A stretch of 64,000 nucleotides of DNA from positions 667,459 through 731,458 of the forward strand of contig NZ_LR701493.1 in assembly GCF_902498785.1 (NCBI RefSeq), given 5' to 3'. Source of the stretch: Sphingomonas sp. EC-HK361 (GTDB taxonomy: Bacteria > Pseudomonadota > Alphaproteobacteria > Sphingomonadales > Sphingomonadaceae). Below, piece by piece: positions 30,532 through 40,142 of the stretch. Under the pieces are notes generated by a model. It was not told where the DNA came from and made no database searches. It saw only the letters and a program-made list of their open reading frames with translations. Position 1 is the stretch's first letter, and each line of letters begins with the position of its first letter. The position numbers and the translations under genes were made by a program.

Positions 30532-32841
30532 TTAGATCGGATGCCCCTCGGTATCGCGCAGGACCTCGCGCCGCCCGACATGATCGGGACGGCCGACGAT
30601 GCCGTCCTTTTCCATGCGCTCAATCAGCCGCGCGGCGGAATTGTAGCCGATGCGCATCTGGCGCTGGAGCCACGACGTCGACGCCTTCTGGCTTTCGCAC
30701 ACGAACTGGATCGCGCGGCGATATTGCTGGTCTTCGGCCGAATCCTCGCCGGTGGGGGAGCCTTCGAGGATGAAGCCGTCCTCGGGCTCCTCGGTGACGC
30801 TGGAGATATAGTCGGGCGTGCCCTGCGCGCGCCAGTGATCGGTGACGGCGCGGACTTCGTCGTCGCTGACGAACGGGCCGTGGACGCGGACGATGCCCTT
30901 GCCGCCGGGCATATAGAGCATGTCGCCCTTGCCGAGCAGCTGCTCGGCCCCCTGTTCGCCCAGGATCGTGCGGCTGTCGATCTTCGAGGTCACATGGAAG
31001 CTGATCCGGGTCGGCAGGTTCGCCTTGATGACGCCGGTGATGACGTCGACCGATGGCCGCTGCGTCGCCATGATGAGGTGGATGCCCGCCGCGCGTGCCT
31101 TTTGCGCGAGGCGCTGGATGAGGAACTCGACCTCCTTGCCGGCGGTCATCATCAGGTCGGCGAGCTCGTCAACGATGACGACGATCTGCGGCAGCGGCTC
31201 GTATTCGAGCTTCTCCTCCTCGTAGATCGGCTGGCCGGTCTCGGCGTTGTAGCCGGTCTGGACCTTGCGGCCGAGCGGCTGTCCCTTGGCCTTCGCGGCG
31301 CGGACCTTTTCGTTGAACGAACCGAGCGAACGGACGCCGACCGAGGACATCGCGCGGTAGCGGTCCTCCATCTGCTCGACCGCCCATTTCAGCGCACGCA
31401 CCGCCTTCGACGGATCTGTGACGACCGGCGATAGCAGGTGCGGAATGTCGTCGTACATGCTCAGTTCGAGCATCTTCGGATCGATCATGATCATCCGGCA
31501 CTGTTCTGGCGTCAGGCGATAGAGCAGCGAGAGAATCATCGCATTGAGCCCGACCGACTTGCCCGAGCCCGTGGTGCCCGCAACGAGCAGGTGGGGCATC
31601 GGCGCGAGATCGGCGATGACCGGATCGCCGGCGATGTTCTTGCCGAGGATGACGGGCAACTGCGCGGCCTGATCGGCGAAGGTCTGGCTGCCGACGAGCT
31701 CGTGCAAACTCACCGTCTCGCGCTTGGCATTGGGCAGCTCGATGCCGATGACGTTGCGCCCGGGGATCGTCGCGACGCGCGCCGAGATCGCCGACATGTT
31801 GCGTGCGATGTCGTCGGCGAGCTGGATGACCCGGCTTGCCTTGATGCCGGGCGCTGGCTCCAGCTCGTACATGGTCACGACCGGGCCGGGGCGAACCTCG
31901 ACGATCGAGCCGCGGACGTTGAAATCGTCGAGCACGCTTTCGAGGAGCCGCGCGTTGCGCTCCAGCGCGGCCTTGTCCACCGTCGCCTTCTGCTGCGGCG
32001 GCGCGGGGGTCAGCAGGTCGAGCGTCGGCAGCTTGTAGCTGTGGCCGAGATCGAAGGACTGCTGCTGCGGTCCCTTCGCCTTGGCGAGGCTCGCGCCCGG
32101 CGCCCGGTCGGCGATGACGGGGGCTGGCTTGGGATCGGGCGCGGGGGCACGCGGGCTCGTCGGGCGGCGCAGGAGCTGGAGCGGCGGCTCTTCGTCCTCG
32201 CCGTCATACGCGTCGTCTGCCGCCATGCGCTGGTCGGTCAGCCGCTCGCGGCGGATACGCCAGGGCCGCTCGAACGCGATCTCGAGGCTGCGCGCCCAGA
32301 TCGCAGCCCCGCTCAGCCCCAGCACGAGCCCGATCCCGCGCGCGCCCCAGACCTGCGCCGCCATATTGTCGATGAATCCGAGCGCCCAATCGACCACGCC
32401 CTTGATACCGAGACCGATGACCCCGCCCCAACCGGCGGGCAGCGCGAGCACCGCCGCATCGGAGACGAACGCGAGCGCGGTCGCCATCAAGGCCACCCCG
32501 ATCACCGCATTGCGCAACATCCGCACCCAGCGCCCCGCGGGCTGATCGCGCCACAGCCTGAGCGCGATGACGGGGGCGACCGGCAGGATGAGCGCGACGA
32601 GCGGGCCGAAGAGGGTGAGCGCGATGTCGCCGAACCATGCGCCGACGGTGCCGACCAGATTGGCCGGTGCCTCGCCCGACGCCGTGTTCAGTGCCGCATC
32701 GCTCGCATGGTAGCTGGCGAGCGCCAGCGTCATCAGCAGCGTGGCCGTGAACAGGACGATCGCGGTCACCAGCGCGCCCGACCTGACTGCTCCCGCCTTT
32801 ACCGTTTCGCGCCACAAGGGCGGCTGCGCCCGGCTCGCCAT
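30532..32841 (-). CDS. ftsK: DNA translocase FtsK
   Basis: A 769-residue cell-division ATPase that moves chromosome dimers and termini through the septum. It has four N-terminal membrane helices (residues ~20-190), a proline-rich linker (PTSPRAPAPDPKPAPV), and the motor domain with Walker A GTTGSGKSVGLNAM, Walker B VVIVDELADLMM, RPSVDVITGVIK and SGID-type sequence. A C-terminal winged-helix gamma domain follows (about 700-769, STSWLQRQMRIGYNSAARLIERME). The ATG at 32841 is preferred over the TTG at 32847. Confidence 0.95.
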   Translation of the reverse strand: MASRAQPPLWRETVKAGAVRSGALVTAIVLFTATLLMTLALASYHASDAALNTASGEAPANLVGTVGAWFGDIALTLFGPLVALILPVAPVIALRLWRDQPAGRWVRMLRNAVIGVALMATALAFVSDAAVLALPAGWGGVIGLGIKGVVDWALGFIDNMAAQVWGARGIGLVLGLSGAAIWARSLEIAFERPWRIRRERLTDQRMAADDAYDGEDEEPPLQLLRRPTSPRAPAPDPKPAPVIADRAPGASLAKAKGPQQQSFDLGHSYKLPTLDLLTPAPPQQKATVDKAALERNARLLESVLDDFNVRGSIVEVRPGPVVTMYELEPAPGIKASRVIQLADDIARNMSAISARVATIPGRNVIGIELPNAKRETVSLHELVGSQTFADQAAQLPVILGKNIAGDPVIADLAPMPHLLVAGTTGSGKSVGLNAMILSLLYRLTPEQCRMIMIDPKMLELSMYDDIPHLLSPVVTDPSKAVRALKWAVEQMEDRYRAMSSVGVRSLGSFNEKVRAAKAKGQPLGRKVQTGYNAETGQPIYEEEKLEYEPLPQIVVIVDELADLMMTAGKEVEFLIQRLAQKARAAGIHLIMATQRPSVDVITGVIKANLPTRISFHVTSKIDSRTILGEQGAEQLLGKGDMLYMPGGKGIVRVHGPFVSDDEVRAVTDHWRAQGTPDYISSVTEEPEDGFILEGSPTGEDSAEDQQYRRAIQFVCESQKASTSWLQRQMRIGYNSAARLIERMEKDGIVGRPDHVGRREVLRDTEGHPI

Positions 32842-32967
32842 CGCCAAAAATCCCCGTGATGCTCGTGAAAATGCCCGGCGGAATCATCCTCTTTCGCGAG
32901 TCCGGCGTCAAGCAGCCGGCGTTGTGATGCGGCGGAGGAGCGGTTAGGACGAAGCATGTCTTGTATT

Positions 32968-33050
32968 CCCCCGTTTGCACTGAGCTTGTCGAAGTGCCGT
33001 TCTTCTTGGGAAGAAGGACGGGGCTTCGACAGGCTCAGCCCGAACGGGGG
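32968..33050. repeat. Intergenic palindromic repeat (same family as in pheT)
   Basis: CCCCCGTTTGCACTGAGCTTGTCGAAGTGCCGTTCTTCTT, of which only parts are quoted at any length elsewhere, mirrors AAGAAGGACGGGGCTTCG and ACAGGCTCAGCCCGAACGGGGG across a short loop. It closes 18 bp before the monooxygenase gene and may lie in its leader RNA. Confidence 0.8.
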
Positions 33051-33067
33051 TAAAGGCGATTGATGGC

Positions 33068-34285
33068 ATGACCCAGGCAGATGTCCTCATCCTCGGCGGC
33101 GGGCTGGTCGGCGCGACGCTCGGCACCGCGCTTGCCGCGCACGGGCTGACCGCGATCATCGTGGATCCTGCCGATCCCGCGGTGACGCTGGCGGCGGGGT
33201 TCGACGGGCGCGCATCGGCCGTGGCGAGCGCGTCGCACCGGATGCTCGATGCGATCGGCGTCGGGCAGGCGCTGGCCAGGCAGGGATGTGCGATCCGGCA
33301 TATCCGGGTCAGCGACGGGCTCGCGCCGGGAAAACTCGACTTCATCCCCGACGACAACGACGGGGCGCTCGGCACGATGTACGAGAACAAGCTGCTGCGC
33401 CGTGTGCTGTACGAGGCGGCGACCACGGCGGCGGGCGTCGATCTGCGCATGAAGACACGCGCCGATACGGTTGTGCGCGATGCGGCGGGCGTCCGCGCCT
33501 CGCTGTCGGACGGGAGCGTCGTTTCGGCACCGCTGCTGATCGCGGCAGAAGGGCGCAATTCGCCGACCCGGGAGGCGGCCGGGATCACGGTCGCGCGCTG
33601 GCAGTATGACCACGCCGCGATCATCGGCGCGTTCCACCACGCGCGCTCCCACGAGAATGTGGCCTACGAGATCTTCTATTCCGCCGGTCCCTTCGCGCTG
33701 TTGCCGCTTCCCGATGATGCGATCGGCCACCGCTCGGCGATCGTCTGGACGGTGAAGGCGGCGGATGCGGCGGGCATGCTCAAGCTCGGCGATCGCGGTT
33801 TTCTGGCCGAGGCCGAAAAGCGGATGGGCGGCTTTCTGGGGGCGCTCAGCCACGCCTCGCCGCGCGCGAGCTATCCGCTGGGGTTCCACCACGCGGCGCA
33901 CATCACGGGCGAGCGCCTCGCGCTGGTCGGCGACGCGGCGCACGGCATCCATCCGATCGCCGGGCAGGGTCTGAACCTGGGGTTCCGCGACGTCGCGACG
34001 CTGGTCGAGGTGCTCGTGGAGGGCAAGCGGCTCGGCCTCGATCTCGGCGACGCGCAGCTTCTCAAGCGCTACGAGCGGTGGCGTGGGCTCGATACCTTCA
34101 TGACCGCCGCGGCGACGGACACGCTGACGCGGCTGTTCGGCGTCCCCGGCCGGACCGCGAGCGCGGTGCGCCGTTTCGGGATTTCCACGGTCGACCGGAT
34201 TGCGCCCCTGAAGGGCCGGTTCATGTCAGAGGCCCGCGGCGAGTCGGGTGATCTGCCGAAGCTGTTGCAGGGAATGACGGCTTAG
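33068..34285 (+). CDS. UbiH/UbiF-type FAD-dependent monooxygenase
   Basis: A 405-residue flavoprotein hydroxylase. It has the FAD-binding GXGXXG-like LILGGGLVGATLG at the N-terminus, the DG region APLLIAAEGRNSPTRE and the second FAD motif RLALVGDAAHGIHPIAGQGLNLGFRDV. The closest group is the ubiquinone-ring hydroxylases (UbiH/F/I/L); which ring position is hydroxylated cannot be told. It stands alone, following a palindromic repeat. Confidence 0.88.
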   Translation: MTQADVLILGGGLVGATLGTALAAHGLTAIIVDPADPAVTLAAGFDGRASAVASASHRMLDAIGVGQALARQGCAIRHIRVSDGLAPGKLDFIPDDNDGALGTMYENKLLRRVLYEAATTAAGVDLRMKTRADTVVRDAAGVRASLSDGSVVSAPLLIAAEGRNSPTREAAGITVARWQYDHAAIIGAFHHARSHENVAYEIFYSAGPFALLPLPDDAIGHRSAIVWTVKAADAAGMLKLGDRGFLAEAEKRMGGFLGALSHASPRASYPLGFHHAAHITGERLALVGDAAHGIHPIAGQGLNLGFRDVATLVEVLVEGKRLGLDLGDAQLLKRYERWRGLDTFMTAAATDTLTRLFGVPGRTASAVRRFGISTVDRIAPLKGRFMSEARGESGDLPKLLQGMTA

Positions 34286-34298
34286 CCACCGAGAAACC

Positions 34299-34403
34299 GT
34301 CACCCCGGACCTGTTCCGGGGTCTACTTATCGGCGAGTGCCGTCCTTTGAGTTCAAGGGATATATTTGCGGCACGGTGGACCCCGGAACAGGTCCGGGGT
34401 GAC
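34299..34403. repeat. Palindromic repeat with perfect 25-bp arms
   Basis: GTCACCCCGGACCTGTTCCG continuing to GGGTC (34299-34323) is exactly mirrored by 34379-34403. The 55 bp between the arms show no feature. It sits between convergent genes (monooxygenase and Trm112) and could act as a bidirectional terminator, but it lacks a T-run. Confidence 0.8.
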
Positions 34404-34412
34404 GAAAAGGCA

Positions 34413-34598
34413 CTAGCTTTTCGCTGCCGCATCCAGCCGCCGCGCTTCCTCCGCCAGCATCACCGGCACCCCGTCGCGGATTGGGTAGGCCAGCCCCGCC
34501 GCCTCCGACACCAGTTCCTGCGCAGCCGCGTCGTAGCGCAGCGGCTCACGCGTGACCGGACAGACCAGCCGTTCGAGGAGCCACGGATCGAGGGTCAT
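34413..34598 (-). CDS. Trm112-family protein
   Basis: A 61-residue zinc-ribbon-like protein: [38 protein letters not shown]. The Trm112/YcaR fold partners methyltransferases in eukaryotes and archaea; the bacterial role is less clear. Only one of the usual cysteines is present, as in many bacterial members. It follows the LON-domain gene by 10 bp and is probably in the same operon. Confidence 0.85.
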   Translation of the reverse strand: MTLDPWLLERLVCPVTREPLRYDAAAQELVSEAAGLAYPIRDGVPVMLAEEARRLDAAAKS

Positions 34599-34608
34599 TG
34601 CCCGACCT

Positions 34609-35229
34609 TCACTGTAACGTCACCCGATCGTCGCCGTCATGGCGGCCGAAGAACTGGAGCAGCTGGACGATCAGGTCGCAGCGCTCGGCGAGCGTCGGCG
34701 CCTCGAGCAGCGCCTGCTTCGCCGCGGAATCGAACGGCGCGATCTGGGCGACGCCGTTGACCAGGCTCATGTCGTCGAGCCGCGTCACCGATTCCCAATC
34801 GACCGCATAGCCCTGCGCATCGGCGAAGCGACGCGCCTCCATCTCCAGCGCGGCGCGCTCGCCGAGCGACAGCGTCTCGTCGCCCGCTCCTGCGACCAGT
34901 TCGGCCTCGACCTGACGAAAGAGCGTCGTGACCTCGAGTTCCCGGACGACGCGAAACAGCGACAGGCCTTCGAGGATCAGGTTGTAGCGGCCGTCGTCAA
35001 GTGCCTCGACTTCCGCGATGCGGCCGACACAGCCCATGTCGAACAGCGGCGGCGCCGCGTTATCGGCGCCTTCCGGGCGCGGCTGGATCATCCCGATCCG
35101 CCGGTCTCGCGCCATCGCGTCGCTCACCATCGCGCGGTAGCGCGGCTCGAAGATGTGCAGCGGCAGGTGCATTCCCGGAAACAGCAGAGCGCCGGAGAGC
35201 GGGAACACCGAAAGGCGCGTCGTCGTCAC
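34609..35229 (-). CDS. LON peptidase substrate-binding-domain protein
   Basis: A 206-residue protein made only of the LON N-terminal domain: [29 protein letters not shown], the GMIQPRPEG loop and [23 protein letters not shown]. There is no AAA+ or protease part. The function is unknown, probably substrate or protein binding. It lies between ybbN-like and Trm112 genes, a frequent order in alphaproteobacteria. Confidence 0.92.
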   Translation of the reverse strand: MTTTRLSVFPLSGALLFPGMHLPLHIFEPRYRAMVSDAMARDRRIGMIQPRPEGADNAAPPLFDMGCVGRIAEVEALDDGRYNLILEGLSLFRVVRELEVTTLFRQVEAELVAGAGDETLSLGERAALEMEARRFADAQGYAVDWESVTRLDDMSLVNGVAQIAPFDSAAKQALLEAPTLAERCDLIVQLLQFFGRHDGDDRVTLQ

Positions 35230-35233
35230 GCGC

Positions 35234-36145
35234 TTATCCGAACAGGATCGCGGACAGGCGCCGGCGCTGCGCGGAGACCCACGGGTCTTCGAGCCCGACG
35301 ACCTCGAACAGCTTCAGCAATTGCTGGCGTGCGGCGCCCTCGTTCCACTCGCGATCGGCTGCGACGATGTGGAGGAAGCCGTCGGCCGCGGCATCGCGGT
35401 TGCCGGCCGCCATCTGCGCATTGGCGAGATCGTAGCGCGCCTGATGGTCGTCGGGATTCTGCGCCACCTTCGCCTCTAGCGGTGACAGGTCCTCGACCGC
35501 CGGCGCGGACCGGGCGAGCGCCAGCGCCGCTGTGGCGCGCTGGATGTCGGGCAGCCTGGCGACATCCTCCGGTAGCGCGGCGATCGCATTTTCCGCGTCG
35601 TCGGTGCGCCCCGCCGCTACCAGCGCGCGGATTCGCCCCGAAAGCACCGCGTGGTGATCGGGTGCCATCTCGGCCAGCTGATCGAAGATCGACAGCGCAC
35701 GCTCGGCATCGCCTGCGCCAAGCACCTGTTCGGCCATCGCGATCAGCGGCTCCAGCTCCGCGTCCTGCGCGGTAGCTTCGCTCTGGATCGGCAGCTGGCG
35801 CAGCAACTGGTCGAGCATCGCTTTCAGCTGCGATTCGGTGCGCGCGCTGGTCAGGTCGCCGACGAGCTGGCCCTGGAACATCGCATAAACGGTCGGGATC
35901 GACTTGATCTGGAATTGCGCGGCGATGAACTGGTTCTTGTCGGTATCGACCTTGGCCAGCACGACGCCCTTGTCGGCATAATCGGCTGCGACCTTTTCCA
36001 GTACCGGCGTCAGCGCCTTGCACGGCCCGCACCATTCCGCCCAGAAATCGATGACGACGAGGCTCGTCATCGAAGGCTCGACGACATCGCGGCGGAAGGT
36101 TTCGACGGCCTCCTTTTCGGCCGGTGACAGTCCAAGGGTAGCCAA
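35234..36145 (-). CDS. Thioredoxin-TPR co-chaperone (YbbN/CnoX type)
   Basis: A 303-residue protein with an N-terminal thioredoxin domain (residues ~12-115, active site FWAEWCGPCKALTP, cis-Pro SIPTVYAMFQG) and C-terminal TPR-like repeats (LSIFDQLAEMAPDHHAVLSG, DDHQARYDLANAQMAAGNRD). Unlike E. coli YbbN, which has SXXC, it keeps both cysteines (CGPC), so it may be redox-active. CnoX proteins hold unfolded clients for GroEL/DnaK. It is the first gene of the ybbN-LON-Trm112 group. Confidence 0.92.
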   Translation of the reverse strand: MATLGLSPAEKEAVETFRRDVVEPSMTSLVVIDFWAEWCGPCKALTPVLEKVAADYADKGVVLAKVDTDKNQFIAAQFQIKSIPTVYAMFQGQLVGDLTSARTESQLKAMLDQLLRQLPIQSEATAQDAELEPLIAMAEQVLGAGDAERALSIFDQLAEMAPDHHAVLSGRIRALVAAGRTDDAENAIAALPEDVARLPDIQRATAALALARSAPAVEDLSPLEAKVAQNPDDHQARYDLANAQMAAGNRDAAADGFLHIVAADREWNEGAARQQLLKLFEVVGLEDPWVSAQRRRLSAILFG

Positions 36146-36325
36146 TGCTTGCTCCAGGTGTTTGCGCGTCGTGTATCTTGCGGGCCTTATGTGGGGGTTG
36201 GGGCGTGGTCGCCAACCCCTTTTGACCGATTGACGGGATTCGCATGTGAAGGGGGTTGCGGGGTATCGGGACCGGTGCTAGTGGCCGCGCCTCACCCGCC
36301 GGGTCCCACCCGGCCAGGCGCCAGA

Positions 36326-36400
36326 GCGGGCGTAGCTCAGGGGTAGAGCACAACCTTGCCAAGGTTGGGGTCGAGGGTTCGAATCCCTTCGCCCGCTCCA
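36326..36400 (+). tRNA. tRNA-Gly (anticodon GCC)
   Basis: A 75-nt cloverleaf: acceptor GCGGGCG pairs with CGCCCGC, the D arm is GCTC AGGGGTA GAGC, the anticodon stem CAACC/GGTTG holds loop TTGCCAA with GCC at 34-36, the T arm is GAGGGTTCGAATCCCTT, and CCA is encoded. Its 3' end is partly repeated at 36546. Confidence 0.95.
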
Positions 36401-36421
36401 ACTGCCGCAGCGATTTAGCTG
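36376..36421. repeat. Direct repeat, copy 1: 3' end of tRNA-Gly plus flank
   Basis: Begins GGTTCGAATCCCTTCGCCCG in the T arm and runs 21 bp beyond the tRNA (ACTGCCGCAGCGATTT). It pairs with the degenerate copy at 36546-36591. Such duplications of a tRNA 3' end are typical of integration sites. Confidence 0.6.
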
Positions 36422-36545
36422 CGTTAAATCGTGCTCAGCGGCAGTTCGGACGGCATCGCCGGCGGTGATGTCCGACGACGTGGCTTTGCCACGTCGGAAC
36501 CCCCGAGTCCTTTGCTGGCGCTACGCCCTGCCGTGCTATGCGCGC

Positions 36546-36591
36546 GGTTCGCATCCCTTCGCTCGCTCCAATGGTCGCAGCGATTTGGCGC
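36546..36591. repeat. Direct repeat, copy 2: degenerate tRNA-Gly 3' end (possible old attachment site)
   Basis: GGTTCGCATCCCTTCGCTCG followed by CTCCAATGGTCGCAGCGATTT matches copy 1 with about seven mismatches, 170 bp downstream. The rest of a tRNA is missing, so it is not a gene. The stretch 36401-36708 contains this repeat and a region of low protein-coding character but no other feature I can name. The glycosidase operon starts just after it. Confidence 0.55.
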
Positions 36592-36708
36592 GGCCGGATT
36601 CGGGCCGGCGCGCGTATGTCGGGCTGGCGTTCAAGTTCTAAAGGTTCGACAATGGCTTCGGTGCCGGCCGGCGATTCCTGTCGCCGACCTATTGGAGTAT
36701 GCGCGACG

Positions 36709-37797
36709 ATGCCGGGAAGTCCCAACAGATTTGACGCGATCGCCCGCAGGATCGTGATCGCGCTCGGCGGCGCGGCGCTGATGTCGCTTTCTCTGGCGGC
36801 GGATGCTGCGAACCCGATCGTACCCGGCTGGTATGCCGATCCCGAAATCCGCATCTTCGATCATCGCTACTGGATCTACCCCACGCTGTCGGACGTATCG
36901 GGCAGGCCTGCGCCGCAGCGTTTCACCCCGGCGCAGGCGGCGGCGCGCAAGGCGTATATGGTCCATCCGTCCTATGCGGCGCAGACCTATCTCGACGCGT
37001 TCTCGTCGCCTGATCTGGTCCATTGGACCAAGCATCCGCGAATCCTCGATATCGCCGATGTGAAGTGGGCGGCCTATGCCGTCTGGGCACCGTCGACGAT
37101 CGAGGTCGGCGGCAGATATTACCTTTTCTTCGGCGCCAACGACATCCAGAGCGATAACCAGACGGGCGGCATCGGCCTCGCCGTTTCGGACAAGCCCGGC
37201 GGCCCGTTCAGGGATGCGCTCGGCAAGCCGCTGATCGCGGCGTTCCACAATGGCGCGCAGCCGATCGATCCGTTCGTCTATCAGGATACCGACGGGCAGG
37301 TGTATCTCTATTATGGCGGCTGGGGTCACTGCAACGTCGTGCGCCTGTCGCGCGACCTGCGCCGCATCGAGCCGTTTGCGGACGGATCGACCTACAAGGA
37401 AATCACGCCGCCCGGCTACACCGAGGGTTCGTTCGTCATCAAGCGGCGCGGCGTCTATTACCTGATGTGGTCGGAAGGGGACTGGACCGGCCCTGAGTAT
37501 CGCGTCGCCTATGCCACGGGCCGGTCACCGCTCGGCCCGTTCACGCCGAAGGGCGTGATCCTCGCCCAGGATTTCCACATCGCGCGCGGTGCGGGGCATC
37601 ATTCCGTCGTGAACGTGCCGGGCACCGACGACTGGTATATCGTCTACCACCGCCGCCCGCTCGGCGACGACAAGGGCGATCACCGCCAGCTCGCGATCGA
37701 TCGCATGACCTTCATCGCCGATGGCAGCATCGCGCCGGTGACGATGACGAAGGCGGGCATCGCGCCGCGCCCGCTGCCGACCGGTAAGAAGGGATGA
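36709..37797 (+). CDS. Glycoside hydrolase family 43 protein, exported
   Basis: A 362-residue five-bladed beta-propeller glycosidase with a signal sequence (IVIALGGAALMSLSLAADAA). The catalytic aspartate is in GWYADPEIRIF with YWIYPT, the pKa-modulating aspartate in IDPFVYQDTDG, and the general acid glutamate in GYTEGSFVIKRRG. GH43 members are mostly arabinofuranosidases or xylosidases, some act on galactans, so its substrate in a mannosidase operon is open. It overlaps the GH92 start by 4 bp. Confidence 0.88.
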   Translation: MPGSPNRFDAIARRIVIALGGAALMSLSLAADAANPIVPGWYADPEIRIFDHRYWIYPTLSDVSGRPAPQRFTPAQAAARKAYMVHPSYAAQTYLDAFSSPDLVHWTKHPRILDIADVKWAAYAVWAPSTIEVGGRYYLFFGANDIQSDNQTGGIGLAVSDKPGGPFRDALGKPLIAAFHNGAQPIDPFVYQDTDGQVYLYYGGWGHCNVVRLSRDLRRIEPFADGSTYKEITPPGYTEGSFVIKRRGVYYLMWSEGDWTGPEYRVAYATGRSPLGPFTPKGVILAQDFHIARGAGHHSVVNVPGTDDWYIVYHRRPLGDDKGDHRQLAIDRMTFIADGSIAPVTMTKAGIAPRPLPTGKKG

Positions 37798-40142
37798 GCG
37801 TGACCAGAACCTTCGCCAATCTGCTTGGCGCGACCGCGCTCGTCACCGCGGCGCTGATCGGACCAGCGGCGCCCGCGCCAGCGCAAGCAGGCGCGAGCGT
37901 GCAGCCGGCATCGGTCGATCTCATCAATCCGCTGATGGGCACCGACAGCGATCACGAGCTGTCCTACGGCAACACCTATCCCGCGGTCGCGGTGCCGTGG
38001 GGGATGAACTTCTGGACGCCCGTCACCGGCAAGATGGGCAGCGGCTGGGGCTACACCTACGACGCGCAGAAGATCAACGGCATCAAGCAGACGCACCAGC
38101 CGAGCCCTTGGATGAACGACTACGCCGCCTTCGCGCTCTTCGCGGAGACGGGGCCGCTGAAGATCAAGGAGGAGGAGCGCGCGAGCTGGTTCAGCCACAA
38201 GGCCGAGGATGCGCGCGCCTATGGCTACAAGGTCTATCTCGCCGATTATGACGTTACGGCCGAGGTCACGCCGACCGCGCGCGCCGCGCAGTTCGCCTTC
38301 ACCTTCCCCAAGAGCGACGACGCGCACATCCTGATCGACGGCCAGGACGGCGGATCGATGGTCAGCATCGATGCGAAGAAGCGGCGCATCACCGGCTATG
38401 TCCGCAACAATCACGGCGGCGTGCCGGACAATTTTCACAACTACTTCGTCGCGCAGTTCGATCACGACTTCACCGTCAGCCGCACCTGGGACGACAATTA
38501 CCAGCTCTCCGCCGACACCAGCCGCGAGGGCGGGCATGTCGGCGCGGTCGTCAGCTTTAAGACGGCGGCGGGCGAGACCGTCCACGTCAAGGTCGCGTCT
38601 TCGTTCATCAGCCCCGAACAGGCGGAGCGCAATCTCGACAGCGAGATCGGCCGCGACAGCTTCGCGCAGACGCAGGCGAAAGCGAAGCAGGCGTGGGAGA
38701 CGGAGCTCTCGCGCGTGAAGGTGGAGGACCCGAGCCTCGACAACCGCCGCACCTTCTATTCGGCGCTCTACCGCATGCTGCAGTTCCCGCGCATGTTCTA
38801 CGAATATGACCGGGCCGGAAAGCCGGTTCACTACAGCCCCTATGACGGCAAGGTCCACGCCGGCTTCCTCTATACCGACAACGGGTTCTGGGACACGTGG
38901 CGCGCGGTCTTCCCCTTCTTCGCGCTGATGTATCCCGAGCGTGACAGCGAGATGATGCAGGGCCTCGTCAACACGGTGAAGGAGGGCGGCTGGCTGCCCG
39001 AATGGGCGAGCCCCGGCTACCGCGACGTGATGATCGGCTCCAATTCGGCGAACATCATCGCCGATGCCTATGCCAATGGCGTGCGCGGGTTCGATGTCGA
39101 GGCGCTCTACGCCGCGATGGTGAAGAACGCGACGACGAGCGCTGGGCGCCCGGTCGACAAGAAGGGCGAGGTTATCGGCGCGGTGGGCCGCGAGGGCGTC
39201 GAATATTACAACCGGCTCGGCTATGTGCCCTATGACGTCGGCATCAACGAGAATGCGGCGCGGACGCTGGAATATGCGACCGCCGATTTCTCGCTGTCAC
39301 GCCTCGCCACGCTGCTCGGCAAGGCCGGGGACGCGAAGCTCTACGGGACGCGCGCGCAGAATTTCCGCAAGCTCTACGACCCCGAAAGTGGCTGGATGCG
39401 TGGTCGCAACAAGGACGGATCGTGGGCGACGCCGTTCAATCCCTACAAATGGGGCGACGCCTTCACCGAAGGCAACGCGCTCCATTACAGCTGGTCGGCG
39501 ATGCAGGACACGCAAGGGCTCATCGACCTGATGGGCGGCGACCGCGCGTTCGTCGACCGGCTGGATTCGATCTTCACGCTGCCGCCGATCTTCGACGACA
39601 GCTATTACGGTTCGGTCATCCACGAGACGCGCGAGATGCAGATCGTGAACATGGGGCAATATGCGCACGGCAACCAGCCGATCCAGCACATGATCTACCT
39701 CTACGACTGGGCCGGCGCGCCGTGGAAGGCGCAGTATCACGTCCGCGACGTGATGAAGCGGCTCTACGCCGCGACGCCCGACGGCTATCCGGGCGACGAG
39801 GATAACGGCCAGACCTCGGCCTGGTATGTCTGGTCCGCGCTTGGCTTCTATCCGGTGACGCCGACGGTTGGCGAATATGCGATCGGCAGCCCGCTGTTCC
39901 GGCGCGTGACGCTGAAGCTGCCCACCGGCAAGAAGCTGGCGATCGAGGCTGAGAACAACAGCGCCGACAATGTCTACATCCAGTCGGTGCGGCTGAACGG
40001 CCGCGCGCATGACAAGACCTTTGTTACCCATGACGCGCTGAAGGAAGGCGGGACGCTGACCTTCGTGATGGGGCCACAGCCCAACAAGAGCTGGGGCAGT
40101 GCCAAGGCCGACGCACCCTTTTCGATGAGCGGCCGCAAATGA
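37794..40142 (+). CDS. Glycoside hydrolase family 92 protein (putative alpha-1,2-mannosidase)
   Basis: A 782-residue exported exo-alpha-mannosidase-type enzyme; GH92 enzymes are calcium-dependent and cut alpha-1,2 (some 1,3/1,4/1,6) mannosides. It has a signal peptide and then the family N-terminal sequence [24 protein letters not shown] (quoted in part), the FDNGFWDTW-like [16 protein letters not shown], and the calcium/catalytic region [22 protein letters not shown] near the C-terminus. Second gene of the GH43-GH92-GH125 operon. Confidence 0.92.
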   Translation: MSVTRTFANLLGATALVTAALIGPAAPAPAQAGASVQPASVDLINPLMGTDSDHELSYGNTYPAVAVPWGMNFWTPVTGKMGSGWGYTYDAQKINGIKQTHQPSPWMNDYAAFALFAETGPLKIKEEERASWFSHKAEDARAYGYKVYLADYDVTAEVTPTARAAQFAFTFPKSDDAHILIDGQDGGSMVSIDAKKRRITGYVRNNHGGVPDNFHNYFVAQFDHDFTVSRTWDDNYQLSADTSREGGHVGAVVSFKTAAGETVHVKVASSFISPEQAERNLDSEIGRDSFAQTQAKAKQAWETELSRVKVEDPSLDNRRTFYSALYRMLQFPRMFYEYDRAGKPVHYSPYDGKVHAGFLYTDNGFWDTWRAVFPFFALMYPERDSEMMQGLVNTVKEGGWLPEWASPGYRDVMIGSNSANIIADAYANGVRGFDVEALYAAMVKNATTSAGRPVDKKGEVIGAVGREGVEYYNRLGYVPYDVGINENAARTLEYATADFSLSRLATLLGKAGDAKLYGTRAQNFRKLYDPESGWMRGRNKDGSWATPFNPYKWGDAFTEGNALHYSWSAMQDTQGLIDLMGGDRAFVDRLDSIFTLPPIFDDSYYGSVIHETREMQIVNMGQYAHGNQPIQHMIYLYDWAGAPWKAQYHVRDVMKRLYAATPDGYPGDEDNGQTSAWYVWSALGFYPVTPTVGEYAIGSPLFRRVTLKLPTGKKLAIEAENNSADNVYIQSVRLNGRAHDKTFVTHDALKEGGTLTFVMGPQPNKSWGSAKADAPFSMSGRK

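Noticed and set aside
36401-36708. A second complete tRNA gene near tRNA-Gly
   Set aside because: Only the T arm, acceptor 3' strand and flank are repeated; no D arm, anticodon arm or 5' acceptor strand is found.
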